Source of the DNA: Kordia periserrulae
Lineage (GTDB): Bacteria > Bacteroidota > Bacteroidia > Flavobacteriales > Flavobacteriaceae
Assembly (NCBI RefSeq): GCF_003054265.1
Contig: NZ_QBKT01000007.1
Coordinates: forward strand, 124,001 to 188,000
Direction: 5' to 3'
Length of the DNA: 64,000 nt
Shown here in pieces: positions 34,559 through 43,524 of the stretch; position 1 is the stretch's first letter; every line of letters begins with the position of its first letter. The notes under the pieces were generated by a model, which saw only the letters and a program-made list of their open reading frames with translations, was not told the origin of the DNA and did no database searches. A program made the translations under genes and the position numbers.

Positions 34559-35776
34559 ATGAATAAGGAACTATTAGAAAAAAAGTTAAAAGAAATTGAC
34601 CAAATCATTCAATCAAAATACAAAGAAGAAACTCAAATTGGAGTCCTAGCAGGATTAGCAGGAATCTCTTTATTTGAGTTTTACTATTCTAAATATTTGG
34701 ATATTGATGACCACGCTGACATCGGCGTAGAAATGCTAACCGATTGTATCGATAAAATTAATGAAGGCTACAGTTATCCTACATTCTGTACCGGAATTGC
34801 AGGTGCTGGCTGGGTATTGGACCACTTAGAACAAGAAGAGTTCATGGATGCCGATAATGACGATTTATTGCCTGAACTCGACCAATACATTTACACCTTT
34901 ATGGTGACCGATATGAAGAATGGAAACTACGACTTTCTTCACGGCGCTATCGGATATGCCTTTTACTTCTTAAATCGCTACCGAAACACCAAATCGGACG
35001 AATTGAAAGAAAAGTACAAAGGTTTTTTAATTGAATTTTTAGACTTGCTCGAAGGCTTATCAGAAGATGCAGGCGACGGAAAAGTTCGCTGGGAATCTGA
35101 GTTGAGTATTGAAACCAAAGAAAGAGGTTACAATCTTAGCCTATCACACGGAATGTCGAGCATTGTCGGAATCTTAACAAAACTCCACGAACACGACGCT
35201 TTTAAAGAAAAAGCGGAACCAATGCTCAAAGGAGCTGTCAACTATATTCTAAGCTTTAAAAGCGAAGAAGAAAATCCGTTTTCTATCTTCCCAAGTTGGG
35301 TAACCGACAACAAAGAAGACCAAAACTCACAAAGTCGCTTGGCTTGGTGTTATGGTGACTTGGGTGTGGCGATGCGTTTTTGGTATGCTTCCAAAACACT
35401 CAATGACGAAGCACTCGGAAAAACGGCGTTAGAAGTCTTAAAACATGCTGCTAAAAGAACCAAAGTAGAAGACAGTTTGGTGCGCGATGCAGGTGTGTGT
35501 CACGGCTCGTATGGAAATGCACAAATGTTCTACAGAATGTATAAAGAAACGGGCGACCAAGACTTTAAAGATGCGTTTGAATTTTGGATGCAAGACGGAA
35601 TCAACAGAGCAACTTTTGAAGACGGTTATGCAGGTTACATGCAATGGAAAGGTGTTGACAAAAGCTGGGCGCCAGAAGTATCGGTCTTAGAAGGTATTGC
35701 TGGAATCGGATTGACCATTCTCGATTATTTGGCAGACTACAACACCAATTGGGATGAATGTTTAATGATAAGCTAA
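34559..35776 (+). CDS. lanC: LanC-type lanthionine cyclase
   Basis: A 405-residue alpha-toroid cyclase. The zinc ligands are C264 (AWCYGDLG), C314 and H315 (GVCHGSYGNA), and the catalytic His is H197 (LSHGMSS). These match the order and spacing of NisC (212, 284, 330/331). LanC adds Cys thiols to dehydrated Ser/Thr to make lanthionine rings. It is the first gene of lanC-lanB-lanB(C), 6 bases before lanB. A lone LanC-like protein could act as a glutathione-adding enzyme, but the split LanB beside it makes a biosynthetic role much more likely. Confidence 0.93.
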   Translation: MNKELLEKKLKEIDQIIQSKYKEETQIGVLAGLAGISLFEFYYSKYLDIDDHADIGVEMLTDCIDKINEGYSYPTFCTGIAGAGWVLDHLEQEEFMDADNDDLLPELDQYIYTFMVTDMKNGNYDFLHGAIGYAFYFLNRYRNTKSDELKEKYKGFLIEFLDLLEGLSEDAGDGKVRWESELSIETKERGYNLSLSHGMSSIVGILTKLHEHDAFKEKAEPMLKGAVNYILSFKSEEENPFSIFPSWVTDNKEDQNSQSRLAWCYGDLGVAMRFWYASKTLNDEALGKTALEVLKHAAKRTKVEDSLVRDAGVCHGSYGNAQMFYRMYKETGDQDFKDAFEFWMQDGINRATFEDGYAGYMQWKGVDKSWAPEVSVLEGIAGIGLTILDYLADYNTNWDECLMIS

Positions 35777-35782
35777 CAACAG

Positions 35783-38038
35783 ATGAGTAATAATCCATAT
35801 AAGAATTTTTCAAAATACATATTACGAACACCGCTTTTCTCATTCAGTTCCTATCAAGATTTGACCAAAAACCAAGAAATCTCCGATGAAGATTTTAAAA
35901 CGGTTTGTGAAAATCCTGTCGTGAGAGAAGCTTTATTTTTAGCCTCGCCATCATTATTTGAAGAAATGAATCGTTGGCTTGAAGGCGAAAAAGATGATCC
36001 TAAAAAAGAGGAAAAACTAAAATATTCCATCTTAAAATATATCTCTAGAATGTCTTCCCGTTGTACGCCTTTTGGACTCTTTGCAGGATGTTCGGTAGGT
36101 GAATTTGGCGAAGAAACGGACATTCAACTCAAAGGTTCGGCGCAAAACAAGCGTCATACGCGTTTGGACATGAACTATTTGGTAGCGCTTTCGCAAGATT
36201 TGGTACGCAATAAACGAATTAGAGAGCAATTGCGTTTCTATCCAAACTCTAGTATCTACAAGGCTGGACCGCAATTGCGCTATATCGAATACAAATATTT
36301 TAACAGTAGACGTCACCACCATATTGTAGCGGTTGATGATACCGAATATTTGGCAGTTGTGCTAGAAAAAGCGTCACATGGAGCATTATTGTCTGAATTG
36401 GCAGCTTTGTTAGTAGATGATGAAATCACGATTGAAGAATCTACAGAATTTATAGAAGAATTAGTATCGAGTCAGTTACTGATTAGCGAACTAGAACCTT
36501 CGGTTTCTGGACCTGAATTCTTAGAGCAAATCTGCTCTGTATTAGAGCGTTTGGAAGGTGTTGAAGGTATTTTGGCTGCGCTGAAAGAAGCTGATAGCAA
36601 AATCAACAAAATTGACCAATCTATCGGAAACAATCCGCAAGTATACTTAGATTTGAGCGAGTTTTTGCAACAATTGGACACAGACTTTGAATTGAAGTTT
36701 ATGTTTCAAACGGACATGGTATTGCAAAACACCAAAAATACGCTCGATAGTGCTATTGTAGAAGACATTCAAAAAGGATTTGCCTTGCTAAATCGCATGA
36801 CGTTTCCACAAAATACCACCACGCTTACCAAATTTAGAGATGCCTTTCACGAGCGTTTCGAAGAACGCGAAGTACCATTATCTACGGCACTTGACGTGGA
36901 AATCGGAATTGGTTACAAGCAAGATCAAGGTGCTGGAGACGTAAATCCGTTGGTGGATAATATTGTCATTCCAGGCAGACAAGCTAAAAACCCAATGATG
37001 GAAGTTCGTTGGTCTTCATTAAATGGTTACTTTCAAAACAAACTGATTGAAGCCTTTAAAAACGACGATTACGTGATTACAATCGACGATAAAGATTTTG
37101 AGCAATACGACCTAAACTGGAACGATTTGCCAGACACATTATCGTGCATGATTGAAATTTTGGAAGATGCCAACGGGGAACACAAAATCAAATTCAGCGG
37201 CGGTGGCGGATCGAGTGCAGCCAACTTGCTTGGACGTTTTTGTCATGGTGATGAAGAATTATTCGCGTACACACAAGAAATGGTCGATATGGAAGCGGAG
37301 ATGAACAAAGATAAAATCTTAGCAGAAATTGTGCATTTACCAGAATCGAGAGTTGGAAACATTTTAATGCGCCCTGATTTGCGTAAACATGAAATTCCAT
37401 ACTTAGCTAAATCGATTAAAGACGAAGAAGATCAATTGCCAATTGACGATTTAATGGTGTCGGTAAAAGGAATGAGTAAAGTGTTGCTTCGCTCCAAAAA
37501 AAACAACAAAGAAGTCGTGCCACATTTAACAAATGCACATAACTATTCGCATAATTCCTTACCAATCTATCACTTTTTAGCGGATATGCAAACGCAAGGA
37601 ATTCGCAGTGGAGTTGGTTTCGGTTTGGGACCTTTTGCCAATGAATTTGCCTTTTTGCCACGTGTAGAATACAAAAATTTAATTCTGCATGATGCCACTT
37701 GGAACTTAAAGAAAAGTCACATAGAGCCATTATTAAAAAATATGGACGACAACGACAAACTCACGGAAGCCATACAAACCTTGCGCGATAGTTTAAAAAT
37801 TCCGCAATACGTCATGCTTGCCGATGGTGATAATGAATTGCTTGTAAACTTTGGAAATCTTACTTCGGTACGCATGTTATTAGATACCGTAAGTAAACGA
37901 GGTTCATTCAAACTAACCGAGTTCCTGTTTAGCGAACGCGGAGTTGTAAAAGAAGGAAATGAATATTACACCAACCAAGTCGTAATTTCATTTTATAACG
38001 AACAAAAATTAACACAAAGCAAGCAGAGCAATGAGTAA
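35783..38038 (+). CDS. Lantibiotic dehydratase, N-terminal (glutamylation) domain protein
   Basis: The 751-residue product matches the N-terminal part of class I LanB: 'ILRTPLFSFSSY' at the start, 'ISRMSSRCTPFGLFAGCSVGEF' near residue 95, 'RLDMNYLVAL' soon after, and 'HNSLPIYHFLADMQTQG' near residue 600. These enzymes transfer glutamate from Glu-tRNA to Ser/Thr of the precursor. The elimination domain is missing from this polypeptide and is supplied by the next gene, which overlaps it by 8 bases. Split LanB is the arrangement described for pinensins of Chitinophaga. The two parts add up to the length of a whole LanB (about 1050). Confidence 0.93.
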   Translation: MSNNPYKNFSKYILRTPLFSFSSYQDLTKNQEISDEDFKTVCENPVVREALFLASPSLFEEMNRWLEGEKDDPKKEEKLKYSILKYISRMSSRCTPFGLFAGCSVGEFGEETDIQLKGSAQNKRHTRLDMNYLVALSQDLVRNKRIREQLRFYPNSSIYKAGPQLRYIEYKYFNSRRHHHIVAVDDTEYLAVVLEKASHGALLSELAALLVDDEITIEESTEFIEELVSSQLLISELEPSVSGPEFLEQICSVLERLEGVEGILAALKEADSKINKIDQSIGNNPQVYLDLSEFLQQLDTDFELKFMFQTDMVLQNTKNTLDSAIVEDIQKGFALLNRMTFPQNTTTLTKFRDAFHERFEEREVPLSTALDVEIGIGYKQDQGAGDVNPLVDNIVIPGRQAKNPMMEVRWSSLNGYFQNKLIEAFKNDDYVITIDDKDFEQYDLNWNDLPDTLSCMIEILEDANGEHKIKFSGGGGSSAANLLGRFCHGDEELFAYTQEMVDMEAEMNKDKILAEIVHLPESRVGNILMRPDLRKHEIPYLAKSIKDEEDQLPIDDLMVSVKGMSKVLLRSKKNNKEVVPHLTNAHNYSHNSLPIYHFLADMQTQGIRSGVGFGLGPFANEFAFLPRVEYKNLILHDATWNLKKSHIEPLLKNMDDNDKLTEAIQTLRDSLKIPQYVMLADGDNELLVNFGNLTSVRMLLDTVSKRGSFKLTEFLFSERGVVKEGNEYYTNQVVISFYNEQKLTQSKQSNE

Positions 38039-38939
38039 CGAAATACAAAGAAATTTTATCCTAGGAGACAGTTGGCTGTATTATAAAATTTATACAGGCC
38101 CAAAAACCTGTGATGCTGTGTTAACGGAAATTATCAAGCCTGTTGCAGAGCAATTAATCGCACACGGAATTATAGATAAATGGTTTTTTATTCGCTACGC
38201 CGACCCGAAACATCATGTACGCGTGCGTTTTCACTATACAAAACCAGAAAATGTGGGTATGATTATCAACGGATTGTACCCAAAATTTAAAGAATTTATT
38301 GATCAGGATTTGATTTATAAAATTCAAATTGACACCTATCAGCGCGAAATAGAACGCTACGGCGCAAATACGATGGAATTAGCGGAAACGTTATTTTATC
38401 ACGATAGTAAAATGATTGTGGACTTTGTGGACATGATTGAAGGTGACGAAGGCGAAGAACTGCGTTGGTTGTTTTCATTGCGAGCGATGGACTCACATTT
38501 GTCAAGTTACGGCTATACAGACGATGAAAAGCTAGAAATTATGGATCGCTTAAAAACAGGATTCGGAAACGAATTTGGCATGGCGCGACCGTTAAAGAAG
38601 CAATTGGACGACAAATTTAGAGCCGAGCGTAAAAAAATTGAAGAATTTATGGTGTTTACCGCTGAGGAAAACCCCGATTATTCCCCAATTTTAGACGTAC
38701 TACAAGAAAAAGAAGAAGGCATTGCAGAAACGGCAGCTGCTATCATCAAACACAAAGAAGAGGAAACACTCATGATGCCTCTCAACGATTTGATGGGAAG
38801 TTATTTGCACATGTTGATGAATCGCTTGTTCAAGTCTAAAAACCGTATTCATGAAATGGTATGTTACGACTTTTTATATCGTTATTACAAATCCATGATT
38901 GCACGTAAAAAGCACATGAACAAGAATAAACAGAAGTAA
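38031..38939 (+). CDS. LanB C-terminal (elimination) domain, thiopeptide-type bacteriocin protein
   Basis: A 302-residue protein of the SpaB-C/thiopeptide-type bacteriocin biosynthesis family. Near the start it has 'WLYYKIYTGPKTCDAVL', then 'FFIRYADPKHHVRVRFH', the typical R-Y-x-D-P-x2-H-x-R-x-R-F motif, and 'QIDTYQREIERYG'. It removes glutamate from glutamylated Ser/Thr to give dehydroamino acids. The start lies within the lanB reading frame (8-base overlap), so the two halves are coupled and not a frameshifted gene. A terminator follows. Confidence 0.93.
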   Translation: MSNEIQRNFILGDSWLYYKIYTGPKTCDAVLTEIIKPVAEQLIAHGIIDKWFFIRYADPKHHVRVRFHYTKPENVGMIINGLYPKFKEFIDQDLIYKIQIDTYQREIERYGANTMELAETLFYHDSKMIVDFVDMIEGDEGEELRWLFSLRAMDSHLSSYGYTDDEKLEIMDRLKTGFGNEFGMARPLKKQLDDKFRAERKKIEEFMVFTAEENPDYSPILDVLQEKEEGIAETAAAIIKHKEEETLMMPLNDLMGSYLHMLMNRLFKSKNRIHEMVCYDFLYRYYKSMIARKKHMNKNKQK

Positions 38940-38961
38940 ATTATATTACATAAATTATAAG

Positions 38962-38998
38962 GCTGTTTGAAACCATCTATTTTCAAACAGCTTTTTTT
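38962..38998 (+). terminator. Terminator after the lanC-lanB operon
   Basis: GCTGTTTGAAA and TTTCAAACAGC form an 11-bp stem followed by seven T, 22 bases after the stop codon. Confidence 0.9.
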
Positions 38999-39067
38999 AT
39001 GCAAAACCTTTAATACTTCAACTGTTGTTGTTTGTCCCACTTATTTTTTTTCTCGGTAGAAAACCGT

Positions 39068-39075
39068 TATTATTG
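39068..39075 (+). promoter_or_regulatory. Predicted -7 box of the first TPR-AraC gene
   Basis: TATTATTG, one mismatch from TAnnTTTG, 30 bases before the ATG. The region from about 39041 aligns with the corresponding promoter of the second TPR-AraC gene (from 41251), including the TTATTTTTTT tract and CTC-CG core, showing the promoters were duplicated with the genes. Confidence 0.5.
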
Positions 39076-39105
39076 TACTAGTTGCTGGTCATTAATTCCT
39101 CTAGT

Positions 39106-40830
39106 ATGCAAAACCCAAAAACCATTTTCTCGCTAATTTGCACGTTCGTATTCTTGTGTTCGCTATCGCTGAATGCACAAGTCGATTCGTTGCAAGGAAA
39201 ATCGTATGAGGAGTTGATAACGCTATTTGAAGCCACCATGCATACCAATGCTACAAGTGCTGAAATATATGCGCAGGAAGCATATCAAAAAGCTAATATT
39301 TTAAAAGACCAGAAAAAAATAGGAACTGCGTTGTATGCCATAGCAGCTTCCAAGTATTACTTGGGAAAATATGAAGAAACGCTGCAATATACTGATAAGT
39401 CGTTGCAAATTGCAAAAGCAATCGAGAATAACAAATTACTTTTTGACAATTACACTCTGGAAGGAAATGCATATTCTAATTTAAAAGAAGAATTTAAGGC
39501 ATTAGACCAATATCTTCTGGCAAAAAAATATGCTGATTTGTTGCAAGAACCTATCAATATCATCACCGTTTCTGTCAACATAGCTTATTTAAAAAAACTT
39601 CATTACGACCACCAAGAAGCCTTAGAAATACTAAAAGAAAATTTGATTCAAGTCGAAAAAATACCTGAAAATCATCCAAGAAAACAACTTTATGAGCGTA
39701 TTTTATTGATGAATATTGCAGATACGTATTTACGTATTAACAATCCTATAGAAGCAGCTCGTTACAATGACATCGCTATGAATTCTTGTGAAAATGACGA
39801 ACTCAATACGGCTTGTGTTGTTATTTTAATGAATGATGCTATTATTAAGTATCAAAAACAAGAGTATGACAAAGCTATTGAAATCAGTACCGAAGTAAAA
39901 AATAGCTTTCTAACGTTAAAAAGTGAAAATATGACGGTGACACCTTATTTTTACTTAGGAAAGAGTTTTTACAAGAAAAAACAATATAAAAAAGCCATAG
40001 AAAATCTTGAAAAAGCCATACAATTAAGCATTGATAAAGACGTTGCCTTTACCGACCAAAAGGAAGCTCATAAAATATTGTACCAAGCATATACTGAACT
40101 AGGTAATACAGAAAAAGCAAAAGAAAATTTTAATCATTACAGCACGTTGGATGTTAAGAATGACAGTATCAACATGCAACTCAACAATACTATTCATAAA
40201 AAGTATGATATTGTTCCGCTTCAAGATGAGGTAGCACTTTTGGATAGTACCAATCAAAAACAACGAAAGCTTACTAAGTATTTGTACATTTCATTGGCGT
40301 TTTTAGTAGTCTTTTTAGTCGGATTTTTTATCTGGTTTAAACGAAAACAAGGACAAAACAAACTTCGTTTTCAAAAGCTACTAGTCAAAATTGATGCGCT
40401 GGAACAACAGAAAAAAGAAACGAATTCCCAAGAAGAAGTTTCCAAAGAACATACCAATCCTGTCACAGACGAAAATGTACTTCAAATTTTAAAAGGACTG
40501 GAAGCCTTTGAAGAAAAAGAATGGTATTTGCGACAAGATTGTACACTCAGTTACGTTGCCAAAAAATTAAAAACCAATACCTCATATTTGTCAAATGTTA
40601 TCAATACCTATAAAGAAAAACCGTTTCGTTCCTATCTTTCAGAATTGCGAATTAATGCCGCATTGATAAAACTTAAAAATGATGACAAATTGCGTTCGTA
40701 TACTATCAAAGCCATCGCCAATGAATTTGGTTTTAAGCGCTCTGAAACCTTCTCAAGAGTATTTAAAGCACATACAGAAATGTATCCCTCAGATTATATA
40801 AAAAGTCTTGAAAATCAAAAAAATAAGTAG
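39106..40830 (+). CDS. Membrane TPR-AraC regulator, copy 1
   Basis: The ATG at 39106 gives 574 residues; an in-frame TTG at 39082 would start before the signal peptide and inside the leader. Layout: signal peptide (about 1-25, ending SLNAQ), TPRs (about 40-340), one helix (about 391-412), a short coiled coil, and a C-terminal AraC-type double helix-turn-helix (about 470-570) with 'LSYVAKKLKTNTSYLSNVIN' and 'IKAIANEFGFKRSETFSRVFK'. The TPR part should lie outside and the DNA-binding part inside, so it is a one-component transmembrane regulator. It is followed by precursor 1. It is a paralog of the gene at 41316. Confidence 0.88.
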   Translation: MQNPKTIFSLICTFVFLCSLSLNAQVDSLQGKSYEELITLFEATMHTNATSAEIYAQEAYQKANILKDQKKIGTALYAIAASKYYLGKYEETLQYTDKSLQIAKAIENNKLLFDNYTLEGNAYSNLKEEFKALDQYLLAKKYADLLQEPINIITVSVNIAYLKKLHYDHQEALEILKENLIQVEKIPENHPRKQLYERILLMNIADTYLRINNPIEAARYNDIAMNSCENDELNTACVVILMNDAIIKYQKQEYDKAIEISTEVKNSFLTLKSENMTVTPYFYLGKSFYKKKQYKKAIENLEKAIQLSIDKDVAFTDQKEAHKILYQAYTELGNTEKAKENFNHYSTLDVKNDSINMQLNNTIHKKYDIVPLQDEVALLDSTNQKQRKLTKYLYISLAFLVVFLVGFFIWFKRKQGQNKLRFQKLLVKIDALEQQKKETNSQEEVSKEHTNPVTDENVLQILKGLEAFEEKEWYLRQDCTLSYVAKKLKTNTSYLSNVINTYKEKPFRSYLSELRINAALIKLKNDDKLRSYTIKAIANEFGFKRSETFSRVFKAHTEMYPSDYIKSLENQKNK

Positions 40831-40916
40831 TGACATTTTATAAAAACTCACTCATAAAAGCTGTTATTTTCCTAAAAATTTCGGATATTCATACTGTTAA
40901 CTAAACACATAGAATT

Positions 40917-41159
40917 ATGAAATCGTTAAAACTTAAGAAAGTAAAAATTTCTAGAGTCACAAACTTGCACTTGATATTGGGAGGTGTTAACGGCGCTGCT
41001 GGACAAACGACTCAAGAGCCGCAACACCCAGAAACCTATACTTTAGATACAAAATATGATGACTCCTGTATTCCAGGAACCAATGGCGCAACATTGCGAA
41101 CCATTGGAGCGCCTATAGATAACAATGTAACTAGTAACTTGAATAATTCGGGCGATTAA
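40917..41159 (+). CDS. Putative RiPP precursor peptide 1 (GG leader, Cys-poor)
   Basis: An 80-residue peptide starting MKSLKLKKVKISR with a GG site at residues 22-23 (LILGG). The leader has the pattern L4-x-L6-x-K8-x2-I11-S12-x-V14. The core of 57 residues has about ten Thr, four Ser (counting all hydroxyl residues outside the leader) and a single Cys near its middle (DDSC), so at most one lanthionine could form. It sits 86 bases after regulator 1 and is followed by its own terminator. It may be a signal peptide or a dehydrated, mostly linear product rather than a polycyclic lantibiotic. Confidence 0.75.
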   Translation: MKSLKLKKVKISRVTNLHLILGGVNGAAGQTTQEPQHPETYTLDTKYDDSCIPGTNGATLRTIGAPIDNNVTSNLNNSGD

Positions 41160-41185
41160 CTACCTAACATATCGTTGATACAGAT

Positions 41186-41217
41186 GCTATCTCAAAAATT
41201 GGGATAGCTTTTTTTAT
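41186..41217 (+). terminator. Terminator after precursor 1
   Basis: GCTATC and GATAGC arms (41186-41208), extended by one more C-G pair, followed by a run of T. Confidence 0.8.
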
Positions 41218-41250
41218 GCTTTTTCCCAAAAACATGTTCTTTCGTGTTGC

Positions 41251-41270
41251 TTATTTTTTTCTCCGAATAA
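41251..41270 (+). promoter_or_regulatory. Palindromic operator candidate upstream of the second TPR-AraC gene
   Basis: TTATTT and GAATAA with an 8-base spacer, preceded by GTTGC as in the lanC promoter. It lies 7 bases before a TATACTTG -7 box (41278-41285) that precedes the ATG by 30 bases. Confidence 0.5.
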
Positions 41271-41315
41271 AAACTGCTATACTTGTATAGACCGATTCAA
41301 CCAAATATTTTGAGA

Positions 41316-43025
41316 ATGCATCTTAAAAAACTTTCTTCTTTACAACTATATCTTCTACCTATTATCCTTCTTTTCTGTTCGCTTTCGCTGAATGGACAAA
41401 CGGATTCTCTAAAGGGAAAATCGTATAAAGAGTTGCTGTCATTATACGATGCCACTTTTTACAAAAACACTTCCCAAGCAGAAATCTATGCAATCGCAGC
41501 TTACAAACTCGCAAAAAAAGAGGATAACAAAGCGCAAATGGCATGGGCAAAATATAACGTAGCACACGTAAAGTATGCATTGTTATTGTATGATGAATCT
41601 ATAAAAGATTTGGAGGAAGTCATACATTTAGCAACAGAATTAAATGACAACCTATTGCTCTATAAAAGTTACAGCTTAAAAGGTAATAATTACTTTGATA
41701 TAAATAGAAACAATGAAAGTTTTGATAATTATCTAAATGCAAAAAAATATGCAAAGCTTACAAAAAATCCGCTCAACTTATCTATAATAAATATTAACAT
41801 ATCCTTTATAAAAAAAATTCATAAAGATTATGAAGAAGCTATTAATATTTTACTTGAAAGTTTAGATATCCTTCAAAAAGTTGATAACAGTGAAAAAAGA
41901 AAAGCAGAAAACGAGTGTACTGTTTTAATGCAACTAGCAGATACTTATCTTAGAATTAACCAAACTAAAAAAGCACAACAGTACAACGATTTAGCTTTAA
42001 ATTTAGCTACAAAAGAAGAGTTTCATGATGCTTACAATTGGGCTTTAATGAGCAAAAGTATTATTGAATATCAAAACAAAAATTTTGCACAAAGTATTGA
42101 TATATGTAGAGAAGTAGAAAAGTATTACAAAAGCAAAAACGAACTTTCCAATTTAGCAACTCCTTATTTTTACATTGGAAAAAGTTTATATGAATTGGGG
42201 AAAAATACTCAGGCTACAGAATATCTTGAAAAAACAATTGCTATTTGTGACGAATTCAATTTGGATTTTCAAGAAAAAAAGGAAGTATATAGATATTTAC
42301 GATTGTCTCATTCTGCATTAGGAAACTTCAAAAAAGCCAATCAATATGCCAACAAATTTTACGAGTTAGACAGAAGAATTGATAGCTTAGACATTTCCCT
42401 AAATAACAGACTTCATAAGGAACATGACATTATTCCTTTGAAAGAAGAGATACAATCTTTAGGCGAAAATAACAAATATTTATACAGCGTTTCTGCTTTT
42501 CTTTTAATACTGTTGATTGGTTTCTATCTTTGGTATAGACAAAAACAAAAACGAAATAAAAAGCGCTTTCAAGAATTGTTGGTTACTATTGAAAAGCTGG
42601 AACGTCCAAAAGAAAAAATCATTTCTGAAACAGAAGTCAAAGAAGCTACTAACACTATTACTGACGAAAATGTGTTGCAAATTTTACAAGACTTGGAAAC
42701 ATTTGAAGAAAAAAAATTATACCTACGACAAGATTGTACTCTGGGTAACGTAGCTAAAAAATTAAAAACAAATACCACCTATTTGTCCAATGTCATCAAC
42801 ACCTATAAAGAAAAATCATTCAAATCGTATCTCTCCGAATTACGTATCAATGATGCGTTGATACAACTTAAAAATGATTCTAAATTACGTTCGTACACTA
42901 TTAAGGCCATTGCAGAAGAGTTTGGTTTTAAACGTGCAGAAACCTTTTCAAAAGCCTTTAAAGCACAAACCAATATGCTACCATCATATTACATTAAAAG
43001 TCTTGAAAAACAGAGAGTTACATAA
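41316..43025 (+). CDS. Membrane TPR-AraC regulator, copy 2
   Basis: A 569-residue paralog of the regulator at 39106 with the same layout: signal peptide ending SLNGQ, TPRs, helix at about 387-408, and C-terminal AraC helix-turn-helix. The DNA-binding region is nearly identical ('LGNVAKKLKTNTTYLSNVIN', 'IKAIAEEFGFKRAETFSKAF'), while the TPR part has diverged, suggesting the same DNA target but different periplasmic inputs. The ATG at 41316 is chosen; an upstream TTG at 41283 lies inside the -7 box. It is followed by precursor 2 with 89 bases between. Confidence 0.88.
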   Translation: MHLKKLSSLQLYLLPIILLFCSLSLNGQTDSLKGKSYKELLSLYDATFYKNTSQAEIYAIAAYKLAKKEDNKAQMAWAKYNVAHVKYALLLYDESIKDLEEVIHLATELNDNLLLYKSYSLKGNNYFDINRNNESFDNYLNAKKYAKLTKNPLNLSIININISFIKKIHKDYEEAINILLESLDILQKVDNSEKRKAENECTVLMQLADTYLRINQTKKAQQYNDLALNLATKEEFHDAYNWALMSKSIIEYQNKNFAQSIDICREVEKYYKSKNELSNLATPYFYIGKSLYELGKNTQATEYLEKTIAICDEFNLDFQEKKEVYRYLRLSHSALGNFKKANQYANKFYELDRRIDSLDISLNNRLHKEHDIIPLKEEIQSLGENNKYLYSVSAFLLILLIGFYLWYRQKQKRNKKRFQELLVTIEKLERPKEKIISETEVKEATNTITDENVLQILQDLETFEEKKLYLRQDCTLGNVAKKLKTNTTYLSNVINTYKEKSFKSYLSELRINDALIQLKNDSKLRSYTIKAIAEEFGFKRAETFSKAFKAQTNMLPSYYIKSLEKQRVT

Positions 43026-43114
43026 TTGACGCTTTATAAAACATCAATAGTATCTTTTAGATATTTATCTTTTTTTTTAGACTTTAGCAGTGTATAACTA
43101 AAACAAAGATTATT

Positions 43115-43354
43115 ATGAAATCACTAAAACTGAGAAAAGTAAAAATTTCAAGAATAGGAAATCCCCATATCCTATTTGGAGGAGCTACAACAGAAACACA
43201 AGAACAAGCTTGTAATCCTGCATACACAAATGATTTATATTGTAAAACCAGAGACCCTAAAGACACAGATTGCGATACCGTAACAAATACGACTGGTAGT
43301 CGCACTACTAATCCAGATCAAAATACAGATACTTGTGATGGTCTTGGAGGTTAG
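43115..43354 (+). CDS. Putative RiPP precursor peptide 2 (GG leader)
   Basis: A 79-residue peptide beginning MKSLKLRKVKISRIGN with the GG site at residues 22-23 (LFGG). The leader is nearly the same as in precursor 1 and keeps L-x-L-x-K-x2-I-S-x-I. The 56-residue core has four Cys (QAC, LYC, TDC, DTC) and many Thr and few Ser, enough for up to four thioether rings. It ends in GLGG. It pairs with regulator 2 as precursor 1 pairs with regulator 1. Confidence 0.78.
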   Translation: MKSLKLRKVKISRIGNPHILFGGATTETQEQACNPAYTNDLYCKTRDPKDTDCDTVTNTTGSRTTNPDQNTDTCDGLGG

Positions 43355-43377
43355 AATAAATTTACAAACCGTTTTTT

Positions 43378-43410
43378 AAAGTCTTTAGCAATTTGTTAAA
43401 GGCTTTTTTT
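43378..43410 (+). terminator. Terminator after precursor 2
   Basis: Imperfect hairpin (AAAGTCTTTA with TTAAAGGCTTT) ending in eight T, 24 bases after the stop codon. Confidence 0.7.
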
Positions 43411-43524
43411 ATGAATTAACAATTCTAAAACACTATTTCTCTTATTAGTTCGTTATCTTTATAAGTGTAATTTCCCAAATTCCTAATACATGTATTTTTT
43501 TATAAACTATAAAAAAATTAAATC

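Noticed and set aside
35783-38939. Frameshifted single LanB gene
   Set aside because: The second gene has its own ATG, an 8-base overlap and a complete elimination domain, and split LanB is an established arrangement in Bacteroidota.
41283-41315. Upstream TTG start for regulator 2
   Set aside because: It lies within the -7 box, and the ATG at 41316 gives a clean signal peptide.
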